Source: Myroides sp.
GTDB lineage: Bacteria > Bacteroidota > Bacteroidia > Flavobacteriales > Flavobacteriaceae
Reading direction: 5' to 3'
DNA length: 6,575 bases
Assembly: GCA_018384465.1 (NCBI GenBank)
Contig: JAHAYQ010000185.1
Coordinates: 1 to 6,575, forward strand
Shown here: positions 1-6,288 of the stretch, one piece after another
Layout of the letters: each line of letters opens with the position of its first letter
Numbering within the stretch: the stretch's first letter is position 1
Notes under the pieces: generated by a model
Seen by the model: only the letters and a program-made list of their open reading frames with translations
Database searches by the model: none
Told to the model about the DNA's origin: nothing
Translations under genes and position numbers: made by a program

Positions 1-561
1 TGTCATGCTGCTGGGTTTATAGGTGCTACCGGTAAAGGTACATTAGAGGCTAAAAACGTTATGGGTAGGGTAGACATTATCACCGGAACCTTAGGTAAAG
101 CCTTGGGTGGTGCAATGGGCGGCTACACTACCGCTAAAAAAGAAATCATCGAAATTTTACGCCAACGCTCTCGTCCGTATTTGTTTTCAAATTCGTTAGC
201 TCCTACCATTGTTGGCGCTTCATTAAAAGTGTTCGAATTATTAAAGAAAGATACCAAGTTAAGAGATCAGTTAGAGTGGAATACCAATTACTTTAAAAAA
301 GGTATGAAAGAAGCGGGTTTTGATATCATAGACGGTGACTCGGCAATAGTACCTGTAATGTTGTATGATGCAAAATTATCTCAAGTTATGGCAGATAAAT
401 TATTAGAAAAAGGCATTTACGTAATTGGTTTCTTTTTTCCGGTAGTTCCAAAAGATAAAGCACGTATTCGTGTACAATTATCAGCCGCCCACACGCAAGA
501 ACACTTAGATAAAGCAGTAAAAGCCTTCACCGAAGTAGGTAAAGAATTAGGAGTTGTATAA
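1..561 (+). CDS. kbl: Glycine C-acetyltransferase (2-amino-3-ketobutyrate CoA ligase), 5'-truncated
   Basis: This is a PLP-dependent alpha-oxoamine synthase. In the family it joins acetyl-CoA and glycine to 2-amino-3-ketobutyrate, or runs in reverse as the second step of threonine degradation after threonine dehydrogenase, in the cytosol. The reading frame is open from base 1, so the gene enters from the left; the ATG at 61 is internal. There are 186 visible residues. They begin with the conserved Cys-His-Ala-Ala-Gly segment around the PLP-stacking region, then the TGTLGKALGG motif whose Lys (bases 97-99) should form the PLP Schiff base. RQRSRPYLFSNSLAP follows, and near the end GFFFPVVP and RIRVQLSAAH. 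These segments match E. coli Kbl closely as I remember it, better than BioF or serine palmitoyltransferase. By that comparison about 211 N-terminal residues lie outside the window, for a total near 397. I see no hairpin terminator after the stop, so some transcripts may run on into the next gene. Confidence 0.95.
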   Translation, partial: CHAAGFIGATGKGTLEAKNVMGRVDIITGTLGKALGGAMGGYTTAKKEIIEILRQRSRPYLFSNSLAPTIVGASLKVFELLKKDTKLRDQLEWNTNYFKKGMKEAGFDIIDGDSAIVPVMLYDAKLSQVMADKLLEKGIYVIGFFFPVVPKDKARIRVQLSAAHTQEHLDKAVKAFTEVGKELGVV

Positions 562-599
562 AAAATCTTATAAAAATGTTAAAGGTTTTGGCAAATAAT

Positions 600-630
600 T
601 TTGTATATTCGTTGAAACAATTTATTTTTG
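600..630 (+). promoter_or_regulatory. Bacteroidetes-type promoter of the OmpA-family gene
   Basis: A TTTG at 600-603 (-33 element) is followed by a 19-base spacer and TATTTTTG at 623-630, a full match to the TAnnTTTG -7 element used by the Bacteroidetes primary sigma factor. Transcription would start near 635, leaving an A-rich leader of roughly 30 bases before the ATG at 666. A second TAnnTTTG match (596-603) overlaps the -33 box but lacks a well-spaced partner. Confidence 0.7.
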
Positions 631-665
631 TCAAAATATTACGTAAAGTAGAAAATCGAATAGTT

Positions 666-2090
666 ATGAAACAATTAAAAGTATTTGCAGCTGCTTTGTT
701 ATTAGCAGGTACAGCTACGCAAGCTCAAAATGCTGACCAACCGTGGGCTATCACTGTTGGTGTGAATGCATTGGACGGTGGTCGTTCAAGTGTTGCAACA
801 GATTTTGCAGACCGTTTTGGTCAATACTTCCAAACAGATAATTGGAGTATTTTACCATCAGCTTCTGTATTAAACGTATCTCGTTATTTAGGAAGTAACT
901 TGTCATTTGGTCTTACAGGATCTGTAAACAAAATGAAAAAAGTAGTTATGTCTGCTGATAGTAATTTAATCAATGGTGATTTCAACGGTCAAAGAGTTGT
1001 TGACGGAACAGATTTGATGTATTACGGTATTGATGGTCAGTTTAGATATAGTATTGGTGGATTAATCGGTTCTAAATGGTTTGATCCAGCTGTTCACGTA
1101 GGTGGAGGTTATACGTTCTTAGGTAAAGCTTCTTCAGCTCACGTTGGCGGAGGTTTAGGAATCACTTTTTGGGTATCTGAAAACATAGGTTTAAACATCG
1201 CTTCAACATATAAACATCAGTTTGAAGATGACGGCGTATTAAGAGCTCAAGATATTTCTGTACCATCACACTTACAACACGTTGCTGGTGTTTCTTTCCG
1301 TTTTGGTGGAAAAGATACAGATGGTGATGGAATTTTAGATAAATATGATGAGTGTCCAGAAGAAGCAGGTTTAAAACAATTTAATGGTTGTCCTGATTCT
1401 GATGCTGATGGTATTCCTGATCACTTAGATCAATGTCCATTCGAATACGGTGAGCTAGAAATGAACGGTTGTCCTGATAATGATGGTGACGGAATTCCAA
1501 ACCACGAAGACGCTTGTCCGGATGAGCCAGGATTAAAAGAATTCAACGGATGTCCTGATACAGACGGTGATGGTGTGCCAGATTCTCAAGACGAATGTCC
1601 AGAAGTAGCTGGTCCTAAAGCTAACAACGGATGTCCTTGGCCAGATACAGATGGTGATGGTGTGCCAGATAAAGATGATGAGTGTCCAGAAATCGCTGGT
1701 CCAGCTTCTAACAGAGGTTGTCCTGAAGTGAAAGAAGAGCACATCAAACAATTAAATGATTACGGAAAAACGATTTTATTCAACACAGGTAAATCTACTT
1801 TCCAAGAGCAATCTTACGCAGTATTAGATAATATGGCTAAAGTAATGAACCAGTTCCCTAACGCTAAGTTTGCAATTGAAGGTCACACAGATTCTACAGG
1901 TTCTGATAAAATAAATGATCCACTTTCAAACGACCGTGCAAATGCTGTAAGAGAATATTTAATCTCTAAAGGTATTTCTGCTAACCGTTTATCTTCTCAA
2001 GGTTTTGGTTCTAAAAAGCCAATTGATGATAACAAAACTGTTGCAGGACGCGCTAACAACCGTCGTACTGAAATTAAATTAGTAAAATAA
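666..2090 (+). CDS. OmpA-family outer membrane protein with TSP3 repeats
   Basis: This 474-residue envelope protein probably tethers the outer membrane to peptidoglycan. Residues 1-20 form a signal peptide (Lys-rich start, Ala/Leu core, cleavage likely after Thr-Gln-Ala20). Residues 21 to about 216 are rich in alternating aromatic, Gly and polar residues and should form a small beta-barrel. Residues 217-353 hold five TSP3 repeats with DxDxDGxxD calcium-binding loops and a CPxxxGxxxxxGCP pattern, ten cysteines in all. Residues ~368-474 are an OmpA C-terminal domain; Asp409 (in GHTD) and Arg424 (in NDRANAV) lie 15 residues apart, as in the diaminopimelate-binding pair of Acinetobacter OmpA. The frame is open back to an ATG at 576, but I chose 666: it puts the signal peptide at the N-terminus, whereas the 576 start would overlap the promoter. 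No Shine-Dalgarno is visible, as is usual in this phylum. The gene has its own promoter and terminator, so it is probably monocistronic and well expressed. Confidence 0.93.
   Translation: MKQLKVFAAALLLAGTATQAQNADQPWAITVGVNALDGGRSSVATDFADRFGQYFQTDNWSILPSASVLNVSRYLGSNLSFGLTGSVNKMKKVVMSADSNLINGDFNGQRVVDGTDLMYYGIDGQFRYSIGGLIGSKWFDPAVHVGGGYTFLGKASSAHVGGGLGITFWVSENIGLNIASTYKHQFEDDGVLRAQDISVPSHLQHVAGVSFRFGGKDTDGDGILDKYDECPEEAGLKQFNGCPDSDADGIPDHLDQCPFEYGELEMNGCPDNDGDGIPNHEDACPDEPGLKEFNGCPDTDGDGVPDSQDECPEVAGPKANNGCPWPDTDGDGVPDKDDECPEIAGPASNRGCPEVKEEHIKQLNDYGKTILFNTGKSTFQEQSYAVLDNMAKVMNQFPNAKFAIEGHTDSTGSDKINDPLSNDRANAVREYLISKGISANRLSSQGFGSKKPIDDNKTVAGRANNRRTEIKLVK
1314..1724 (+). repeat. Five tandem TSP3 units, 81-base period, inside the OmpA-family gene
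   Basis: Units start at the Asp codons 1314, 1395, 1476, 1557 and 1644. The spacing is 81 bases (27 residues) except for the fourth unit, which is 87 because of two extra codons (Trp-Pro) before the fifth. Units four and five share an almost identical DNA run encoding DTDGDGVPD, which suggests fairly recent duplication or gene conversion. In unit two, Ala replaces the first Gly of the loop (DSDADG); in unit three, Asn replaces the last Asp. In family knowledge such units form a calcium-loaded stalk between barrel and peptidoglycan-binding domain. Confidence 0.9.
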
Positions 2091-2110
2091 TTACAGTTTA
2101 AATATTTTTT

Positions 2111-2141
2111 AAAACGTCCCGAATTGTCGGGGCGTTTTTTT
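2111..2141 (+). terminator. Rho-independent terminator after the OmpA-family gene
   Basis: A GC-rich hairpin with arms ACGTCCCG (2114-2121) and CGGGGCGT (2128-2135) encloses a six-base loop, AATTGT. All eight pairs form, one of them G-T. Flanking A residues (2111-2113) extend the stem into the T-run 2135-2140. It begins 20 bases after the stop codon and is the clearest terminator in the window. Confidence 0.92.
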
Positions 2142-2152
2142 ATTTTAGTAAA

Positions 2153-4903
2153 ATGGAAACAACTACTTTTTTAGATAAACTCGCAAACGAATTAGTTACT
2201 AAACATCAACACCAATTCTCCTCGGTTGTGGTGGTGTTGCCCAATAAAAGGGCTCGACTTTTTTTGTTGGAGGCTTTAAAACGAACATCTGATCAAACAT
2301 TTTTCGCTCCTGAAATTATTAGTATAGAAGATTTAATCGGAAAAATGTCCAAAGTATATGTGCTTAATAATGTAGAGTTGCTTTTGGAGTTTTACGAAGT
2401 ATATAAATCTATAACGCCACTTGCAGAGCAGCAAGATTTTGAACAATTTGGAAATTGGGCTAAAATGCTTTTACAAGATTTTAATGAAATTGATCGATAT
2501 CTTTTAAAACCAGAACATGTGTTTAACTATTTAAAGGATATTGACGATATCAACCATTGGTCGGTTAAAGCTGAAGATCGCAGTAAATTGATTGAAAATT
2601 ACATTTCTTTTTGGGATCAGTTGCCTACCTATTATAACGCGTTAAAAAAACATTTAGAAAGTTTAGGAGTTGGTTACCAAGGCATGGTTTATAGGCAAGC
2701 TGTAGCTAATTTGGATCAATTTATGGTAGAATATCCAAACAAACAATATTATTTCGCTGGCTTTAATGCACTAAATCAAGCAGAGGAAAAAATCATACAA
2801 CAATTGCTTAAAAGCGGTAGAGCAGAGGTTTTTTGGGATGCCGATGCTCATTTTTTAAGCGATGTAGATCATGGTGCAGGTTATTTTGCTCGACGCATCA
2901 AACAAAATTGGTCGTATTACAAAAGCTATCCTTACCAATGGATTGTTGATGAATTTAAACAAGAAAAACAAATTGAAATCATCAGCACACCTAAGTCGGT
3001 AGGGCAAGCTAAGATCGTTGGAACGCTGGTTGAAGATCTTCAAAAACAAACGGGGAATTTGCAAAAAACAGCCGTGGTATTAGCTGATGAAAATCTGTTA
3101 ATTCCCGTGTTGTATGCGTTGCCTCATTCGGTACCTTCTTTGAACATCACTATGGGATACGATAGCAGATCCAATCCTGTGCAACTATTTTTTACCAAAT
3201 TTTTTAAAATGCAAGTCAACGCCCTCACTCGGGGTAAAAATAAATGTGTTTATTATCACAAAGAAGTATTAGACGTACTTTCACATCCGTTAATAGAAGG
3301 GTTGGCACAAACCAAAGACATTGTAGCAGAAATCAATAAAAGAAACTTGTCTTTTTTTGAATTACAAAAATTACATTTTAATACTGAGGAGAACACGCTC
3401 TTGCATTTAATTGTAAAACCGTGGGATGAAGGAATAGATGCTGTTATTCAAAGTATAGAACAAATTGTTTTTGAAGTAAGACGTTATTTACGAGATCAAA
3501 AAGATGATGTTTCATTAACCTTTCTTTATGCTTTTCATCAAGTTTGGAACCAGATTAAAAATTATCAAGCTAAATACGGAGTTATTACCGATCCTCAGCA
3601 ATTACAAACCATTTACAAACAAGTAGCTGATTTGGCTGAAGTTTCATTTGAAGGCGAACCGTTAGAAGGCTTACAAGTAATGGGTGTGTTAGAAAGTAGG
3701 GTGTTAGATTTTGATACCGTAATAATAACTTCATTAAACGAAGGAAAACTTCCTGCTGGTAAAAGCAATAATTCGTTTATTCCTTTTGATGTAAAAATGG
3801 AACTTGGGTTGCCTACTTACAAAGAAAAAGATGCTATTTATACGTATCATTTTTATCATTTACTGCTTCGTGCAAAAAAAGTGTATCTGTTGTACAATTC
3901 CGATTCTGAAGGTTTAGATGCGGGCGAAAAAAGTAGATTTATCACCCAGTTGCAGTTAGATCCACAACCACATCATCAGGTAGCTACCCATAATTATTTT
4001 GCTAAATCGCCCCAATCTGTCAGTGAGCCGATGTTTATTGAAAAATCAGACTTGTTAAAGCAACGTTTAAAAGCAATCGCAAGCGATAAAGGTATTTCTC
4101 CATCAGCCATTGGTAATTACATGCGAAATCCTATCCAGTTTTATTTGCAACGAGTTTTAGGTATCCGTGAAGTAGAAGAAGTAGAAGAAAACATTGCATT
4201 AAACACCTTTGGAACCATTATACACGGCGTTTTAGAAGAGTTGTACAAGCCTGTAATTCAACAACAACTTACCGTTGCGTTAGTTGATGATATGTTGGAG
4301 ATGTATGAAGCAGAATTGGTGAAACAGTTTCAATTAAATTATTCGGATCATGCAGAAAGACAAGGAAAAAACCTTTTAGCCTTTGAAGTTGCCAAGCGAA
4401 ATGTATATCATTTTTTAATGCTTGAAAAAGAACAGCTTCAAAACGGTGATGTGGTTGAAATAATTGCTTTAGAACAGCAGTTAGAGTCGGTTATAGACGA
4501 TAAACGCTTGCCTTATCCAGTAAAAATTGCAGGAATAGCCGACCGTATAGAAATAAGAAATGGGGTGTTACGTATAATAGATTATAAAACCGGAAAGGTA
4601 GAACAAAATCAAGTTAAAATAGGTGACATATCAGGGATAACTGAAGATTTGAAATTTGAAAAAGCCATTCAATTATTAATGTACGGATTAATGTATCAAA
4701 ACAGTACGCATTTACCTTTACAAGTAGGAATTTATTCTTTTAAGAACAGAAAATCGGGTTATTTGTTATTTAGTCTCAAAGAGGATAAAAGTCAGGAAAC
4801 CTTTATAACAGCTAATTTATTGAGCGATTTTAGAGAAGAATTAGTACAGTTATTAACAGAAATATTGCATCCTGAACAGAATTTTGAAGAGAAGGAAGTT
4901 TAG
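2153..4903 (+). CDS. PD-(D/E)XK nuclease family protein, AddB/RecB-like
   Basis: This 916-residue protein resembles AddB, the subunit that works with an AddA helicase-nuclease to resect double-strand breaks and prepare ends for RecA. The N-terminus has the family's LPNKRAR segment (29-35), where a nucleotide-binding loop would sit in a true helicase; no GxxxxGK[ST] Walker A motif occurs. FAGF (201-204) and V509-A535 (VMGVLESR...TSLNEGKLPA) are UvrD/AddB-like helicase-fold motifs. The C-terminal nuclease starts near I648 (SPSAIGNY). It carries His691 (GTIIHG), Asp797 (GIADRIE), Asp810 and Lys812 (IIDYKTGK), and Gln840/Tyr844 (QLLMY), a complete RecB-type active site. The only cysteine is Cys365, and Asn659 occupies the place of the first Fe-S cysteine, so no cluster can form. 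The start sits 12 bases past the terminator T-run with no Shine-Dalgarno; the hydrophobic strand VVVVLP soon after supports it. No AddA-like gene is in the window. The nuclease call is firm; pairing with AddA is inference. Confidence 0.88.
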   Translation: METTTFLDKLANELVTKHQHQFSSVVVVLPNKRARLFLLEALKRTSDQTFFAPEIISIEDLIGKMSKVYVLNNVELLLEFYEVYKSITPLAEQQDFEQFGNWAKMLLQDFNEIDRYLLKPEHVFNYLKDIDDINHWSVKAEDRSKLIENYISFWDQLPTYYNALKKHLESLGVGYQGMVYRQAVANLDQFMVEYPNKQYYFAGFNALNQAEEKIIQQLLKSGRAEVFWDADAHFLSDVDHGAGYFARRIKQNWSYYKSYPYQWIVDEFKQEKQIEIISTPKSVGQAKIVGTLVEDLQKQTGNLQKTAVVLADENLLIPVLYALPHSVPSLNITMGYDSRSNPVQLFFTKFFKMQVNALTRGKNKCVYYHKEVLDVLSHPLIEGLAQTKDIVAEINKRNLSFFELQKLHFNTEENTLLHLIVKPWDEGIDAVIQSIEQIVFEVRRYLRDQKDDVSLTFLYAFHQVWNQIKNYQAKYGVITDPQQLQTIYKQVADLAEVSFEGEPLEGLQVMGVLESRVLDFDTVIITSLNEGKLPAGKSNNSFIPFDVKMELGLPTYKEKDAIYTYHFYHLLLRAKKVYLLYNSDSEGLDAGEKSRFITQLQLDPQPHHQVATHNYFAKSPQSVSEPMFIEKSDLLKQRLKAIASDKGISPSAIGNYMRNPIQFYLQRVLGIREVEEVEENIALNTFGTIIHGVLEELYKPVIQQQLTVALVDDMLEMYEAELVKQFQLNYSDHAERQGKNLLAFEVAKRNVYHFLMLEKEQLQNGDVVEIIALEQQLESVIDDKRLPYPVKIAGIADRIEIRNGVLRIIDYKTGKVEQNQVKIGDISGITEDLKFEKAIQLLMYGLMYQNSTHLPLQVGIYSFKNRKSGYLLFSLKEDKSQETFITANLLSDFREELVQLLTEILHPEQNFEEKEV

Positions 4904-5685
4904 CTGTTTTTTTTAAGAAAATCCATAAGAATTTTGGTTACAACAGGCTGTTGTTCTACGGTAGAAACATGACCGCCAGGGATAACAGCCAATTGTACAT
5001 CGGTACCATCGGTTTGGCTTTTAATGTCTAGTAAAGGTATAATCGTATCATTCTCGCTTGCTATCACTAATTTAGGGTATGGGCTAAAGTGCAGAAGTGC
5101 TTCGCGGTCTATACGAGTTTTCATACCTTCTAAAGCTGCAATTACTCCTTGAATTGGTGTTTTTAGCGCTTGTTCGGTAAAATCTTTAATTTCATTAGTG
5201 AATAGTTGGTGTGCTTGTTTATCAAATAAATTTTGAACAGCCATTCGTATAAAAGCTTTGCTGTTTTTTTTGACTACTTCTATAGCTCGATCGCGATTAA
5301 TTTTTCGATCTTCGCTATCCGCTTGAGTCGAAGAATTTAAAAGCGCAAGTACACGCACATTATCAGGGTATAATTCAGCAAAAGCCAAGGCAACATAACC
5401 GCCCATAGAGTGACCGATTAAGGCTATTTTTCTCAATCTAAGTTCAGAAATAAGCGCAAAAAGCATATCGGCTTGGTCTTCCATTGTATGTACATATCCG
5501 TAGCATTCACTTTCTCCGTGACCTAATAAATCAACAGCAATTACCCTATAGCGTTTTTCTAAATGAGGAATAATATTTTCCCACATGCTTATATCTTCTA
5601 AAAAGCCGTGCAATAACAGTATGGTTTTTCCTTTACCAGAATCACTGTAATTAACCGTAGTATTTTTGTAATTGAACGATTTCAA
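4900..5685 (-). CDS. Alpha/beta fold hydrolase
   Basis: A 261-residue cytosolic serine hydrolase, usual length for the single-domain family. LLLHGF (23-28) gives the oxyanion hole, DLLGHGES (52-59) is the typical strand-4 loop, and GHSMGG (91-96) is the nucleophile elbow with Ser93. Asp213 (in ASENDTIIP) and His239 (in PGGHVS) complete the triad. A helical cap lies at about 120-195. There is no signal peptide or membrane segment. The family covers esterases, lactonases, MenH- and BioH-like enzymes; nothing here identifies the substrate. The start is TTG (5685-5683): an in-frame stop lies four codons upstream (5697-5695), and the first internal Met is residue 34, beyond the oxyanion hole, so TTG is the only start that keeps the fold. 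Its 3' end overlaps the stop of the convergent nuclease gene. It is transcribed divergently from the small secreted protein to its right. Confidence 0.9.
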   Translation of the reverse strand: MKSFNYKNTTVNYSDSGKGKTILLLHGFLEDISMWENIIPHLEKRYRVIAVDLLGHGESECYGYVHTMEDQADMLFALISELRLRKIALIGHSMGGYVALAFAELYPDNVRVLALLNSSTQADSEDRKINRDRAIEVVKKNSKAFIRMAVQNLFDKQAHQLFTNEIKDFTEQALKTPIQGVIAALEGMKTRIDREALLHFSPYPKLVIASENDTIIPLLDIKSQTDGTDVQLAVIPGGHVSTVEQQPVVTKILMDFLKKNS

Positions 5686-5697
5686 TCTTTTTTTTTA

Positions 5698-5729
5698 CAA
5701 AAATAACAAACAATAATTAAATGATGAAA
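5698..5729 (-). promoter_or_regulatory. Predicted promoter of the alpha/beta hydrolase gene
   Basis: On the minus strand TATTTTTG (5705 to 5698) fully matches TAnnTTTG. The -33 position carries only TTTC (5729-5726), 20 bases upstream, instead of TTTG. Twelve bases, mostly A, separate the -7 box from the TTG start, so the leader would be only about 5-8 nucleotides. The -7 match is good; its use is inferred. Confidence 0.45.
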
Positions 5730-5735
5730 GTTTCA
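5725..5735. promoter_or_regulatory. Central palindrome of the divergent promoter region
   Basis: TGAAAGTTTCA is a palindrome with 5-base arms around G5730. Each arm supplies the TTTC that stands at the -33 position of one of the two outward-facing promoters. It could be a shared operator or simply two weak -33 boxes back to back; short AT-rich palindromes also arise by chance. Confidence 0.35.
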
Positions 5736-5762
5736 AAAATTAATAACTAAATAGTATTTTTG
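5731..5762 (+). promoter_or_regulatory. Predicted promoter of the TonB-C-like protein gene
   Basis: TATTTTTG at 5755-5762 fully matches the -7 element TAnnTTTG. The -33 position has TTTC (5731-5734) at a 20-base spacing, a weak match. The ATG lies 17 bases beyond the -7 box, giving a leader of about 10-13 nucleotides without a Shine-Dalgarno. Confidence 0.5.
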
Positions 5763-5779
5763 TTTTAAATACACTACTT

Positions 5780-6202
5780 ATGAACAAAAAAATACTATTA
5801 CTGATTGGGAGTCTTTTACTTACTTTCAGTGTATCGGCTCAGGAGCAAGCTAAAGAAAGCACAAAAGAAAAAAAAGTAATTGTACGTGAATTGCCTGTTT
5901 ATAGAGATGTTGATGTTATGGCAACATATCGTGGCGGTTATGATGTTTTATTAAAACAGATAGAGAAAGCTACTAAAAATTGTAAAAGAGGTAAAATTAA
6001 AAGTGCAAATTCAACCATAGTTATGGACGTTTTAGTAACGGATAAAGGCAAAGTAGCCCGTATTGATTTTGTTAAAAATGAAACCGATCTTTGTGTAAAC
6101 GAGATTCGTTCAGTCCTAGAAAAAGCAACTCAATGGGTACCAGGAAGAATTAACAATAAGCCAGTAAACTCTTTTCTACAGTTTACCTTTAATTTAAATT
6201 AA
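5780..6202 (+). CDS. Small secreted protein resembling the TonB C-terminal domain
   Basis: A 140-residue protein of unassigned role. Residues 1-20 are a signal peptide (MNKK, Leu/Ile core, cleavage likely after Val-Ser-Ala20), followed by a charged Lys/Glu linker. Residues ~45-140 follow the layout of the Bacteroidetes TonB C-terminal family. YRGGYDVLLKQI stands where others have YPGG plus a helix. A strand follows (TIVMDVLVTDKGKVARIDFV), then a helix, and QWVPGRINNKPVNSFLQFTFNL, the family's W-x-PG-x-x-x-x-KPV ending. Unlike TonB it has neither a retained membrane anchor nor a Pro-rich spanning region, so it is unlikely to transduce energy alone; a free periplasmic protein is the better reading. 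Cys68 and Cys105 are the only cysteines and could form a disulfide after export. It has its own predicted promoter and is followed by a hairpin terminator. The gene next to it encodes a BlaI-type regulator, but a functional link is only a guess. Confidence 0.8.
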   Translation: MNKKILLLIGSLLLTFSVSAQEQAKESTKEKKVIVRELPVYRDVDVMATYRGGYDVLLKQIEKATKNCKRGKIKSANSTIVMDVLVTDKGKVARIDFVKNETDLCVNEIRSVLEKATQWVPGRINNKPVNSFLQFTFNLN

Positions 6203-6215
6203 TATTTGTCGGTCA

Positions 6216-6248
6216 AAATAAAAAAACAGAAAATCTGTTTTTTTATTT
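6216..6248. terminator. AT-rich hairpin, likely intrinsic terminator
   Basis: A perfect inverted repeat has 15-base arms (6216-6230 and 6234-6248) around an AAA loop. The core ACAGA/TCTGT is extended by a 7-base A-run pairing with a 7-base T-run. It starts 14 bases after the stop at 6202 and ends 46 bases before the next ATG. As A-run, stem, T-run it could stop transcription in either direction, but the GC-poor core makes it weaker than the one at 2111-2141. Confidence 0.7.
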
Positions 6249-6260
6249 AAATCTTTATTC

Positions 6261-6268
6261 TATATTTG
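6261..6268 (+). promoter_or_regulatory. -7 element of the BlaI-family gene promoter
   Basis: TATATTTG fully matches TAnnTTTG and lies 26 bases before the ATG. No clear TTTG stands 17-20 bases upstream, where the terminator T-run sits instead, so the -33 element is poor. The predicted transcription start, near 6273-6275, falls in the centre of the inverted-repeat array. Confidence 0.55.
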
Positions 6269-6282
6269 TAGAACAAGTTCTA

Positions 6283-6288
6283 AAAAGG
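6283..6288 (+). promoter_or_regulatory. Possible Shine-Dalgarno of the BlaI-family gene
   Basis: AAAAGG ends six bases before the ATG at 6295. It is the only purine-rich ribosome-binding-like sequence at a gene start in this window. It lies inside the operator array, between the third and fourth half-sites, so its match may be incidental. Confidence 0.35.

Noticed and set aside
576..665. N-terminal extension of the OmpA-family reading frame
   Set aside because: It overlaps the promoter and would place the signal peptide internally; treated as leader and promoter DNA.
1533..1751. 72-codon open frame on the minus strand within the TSP3 repeats
   Set aside because: It is the antisense shadow of the repeats, and its own product merely mirrors their periodicity (repeated Trp-His-Thr-Ile-Thr). 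The plus-strand protein has a complete domain architecture there.
2141..2148. TATTTTAG as a -7 box for the nuclease gene
   Set aside because: It mismatches TAnnTTTG in the TTTG core, has no -33 partner at a usual distance, overlaps the terminator T-run and ends 4 bases from the ATG.
2855..3064. 69-codon open frame on the minus strand within the nuclease gene
   Set aside because: It lies wholly inside a well-supported long gene, shows no recognisable motif, and has no promoter or ribosome-binding signal.
4940..4954. Palindrome ACAACAG-G-CTGTTGT just downstream of the nuclease stop, considered as a terminator
   Set aside because: The single-base loop is too tight for a hairpin in this form, no T-run follows, and the bases code for the conserved-length C-terminus of the hydrolase. 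Probably coincidental.
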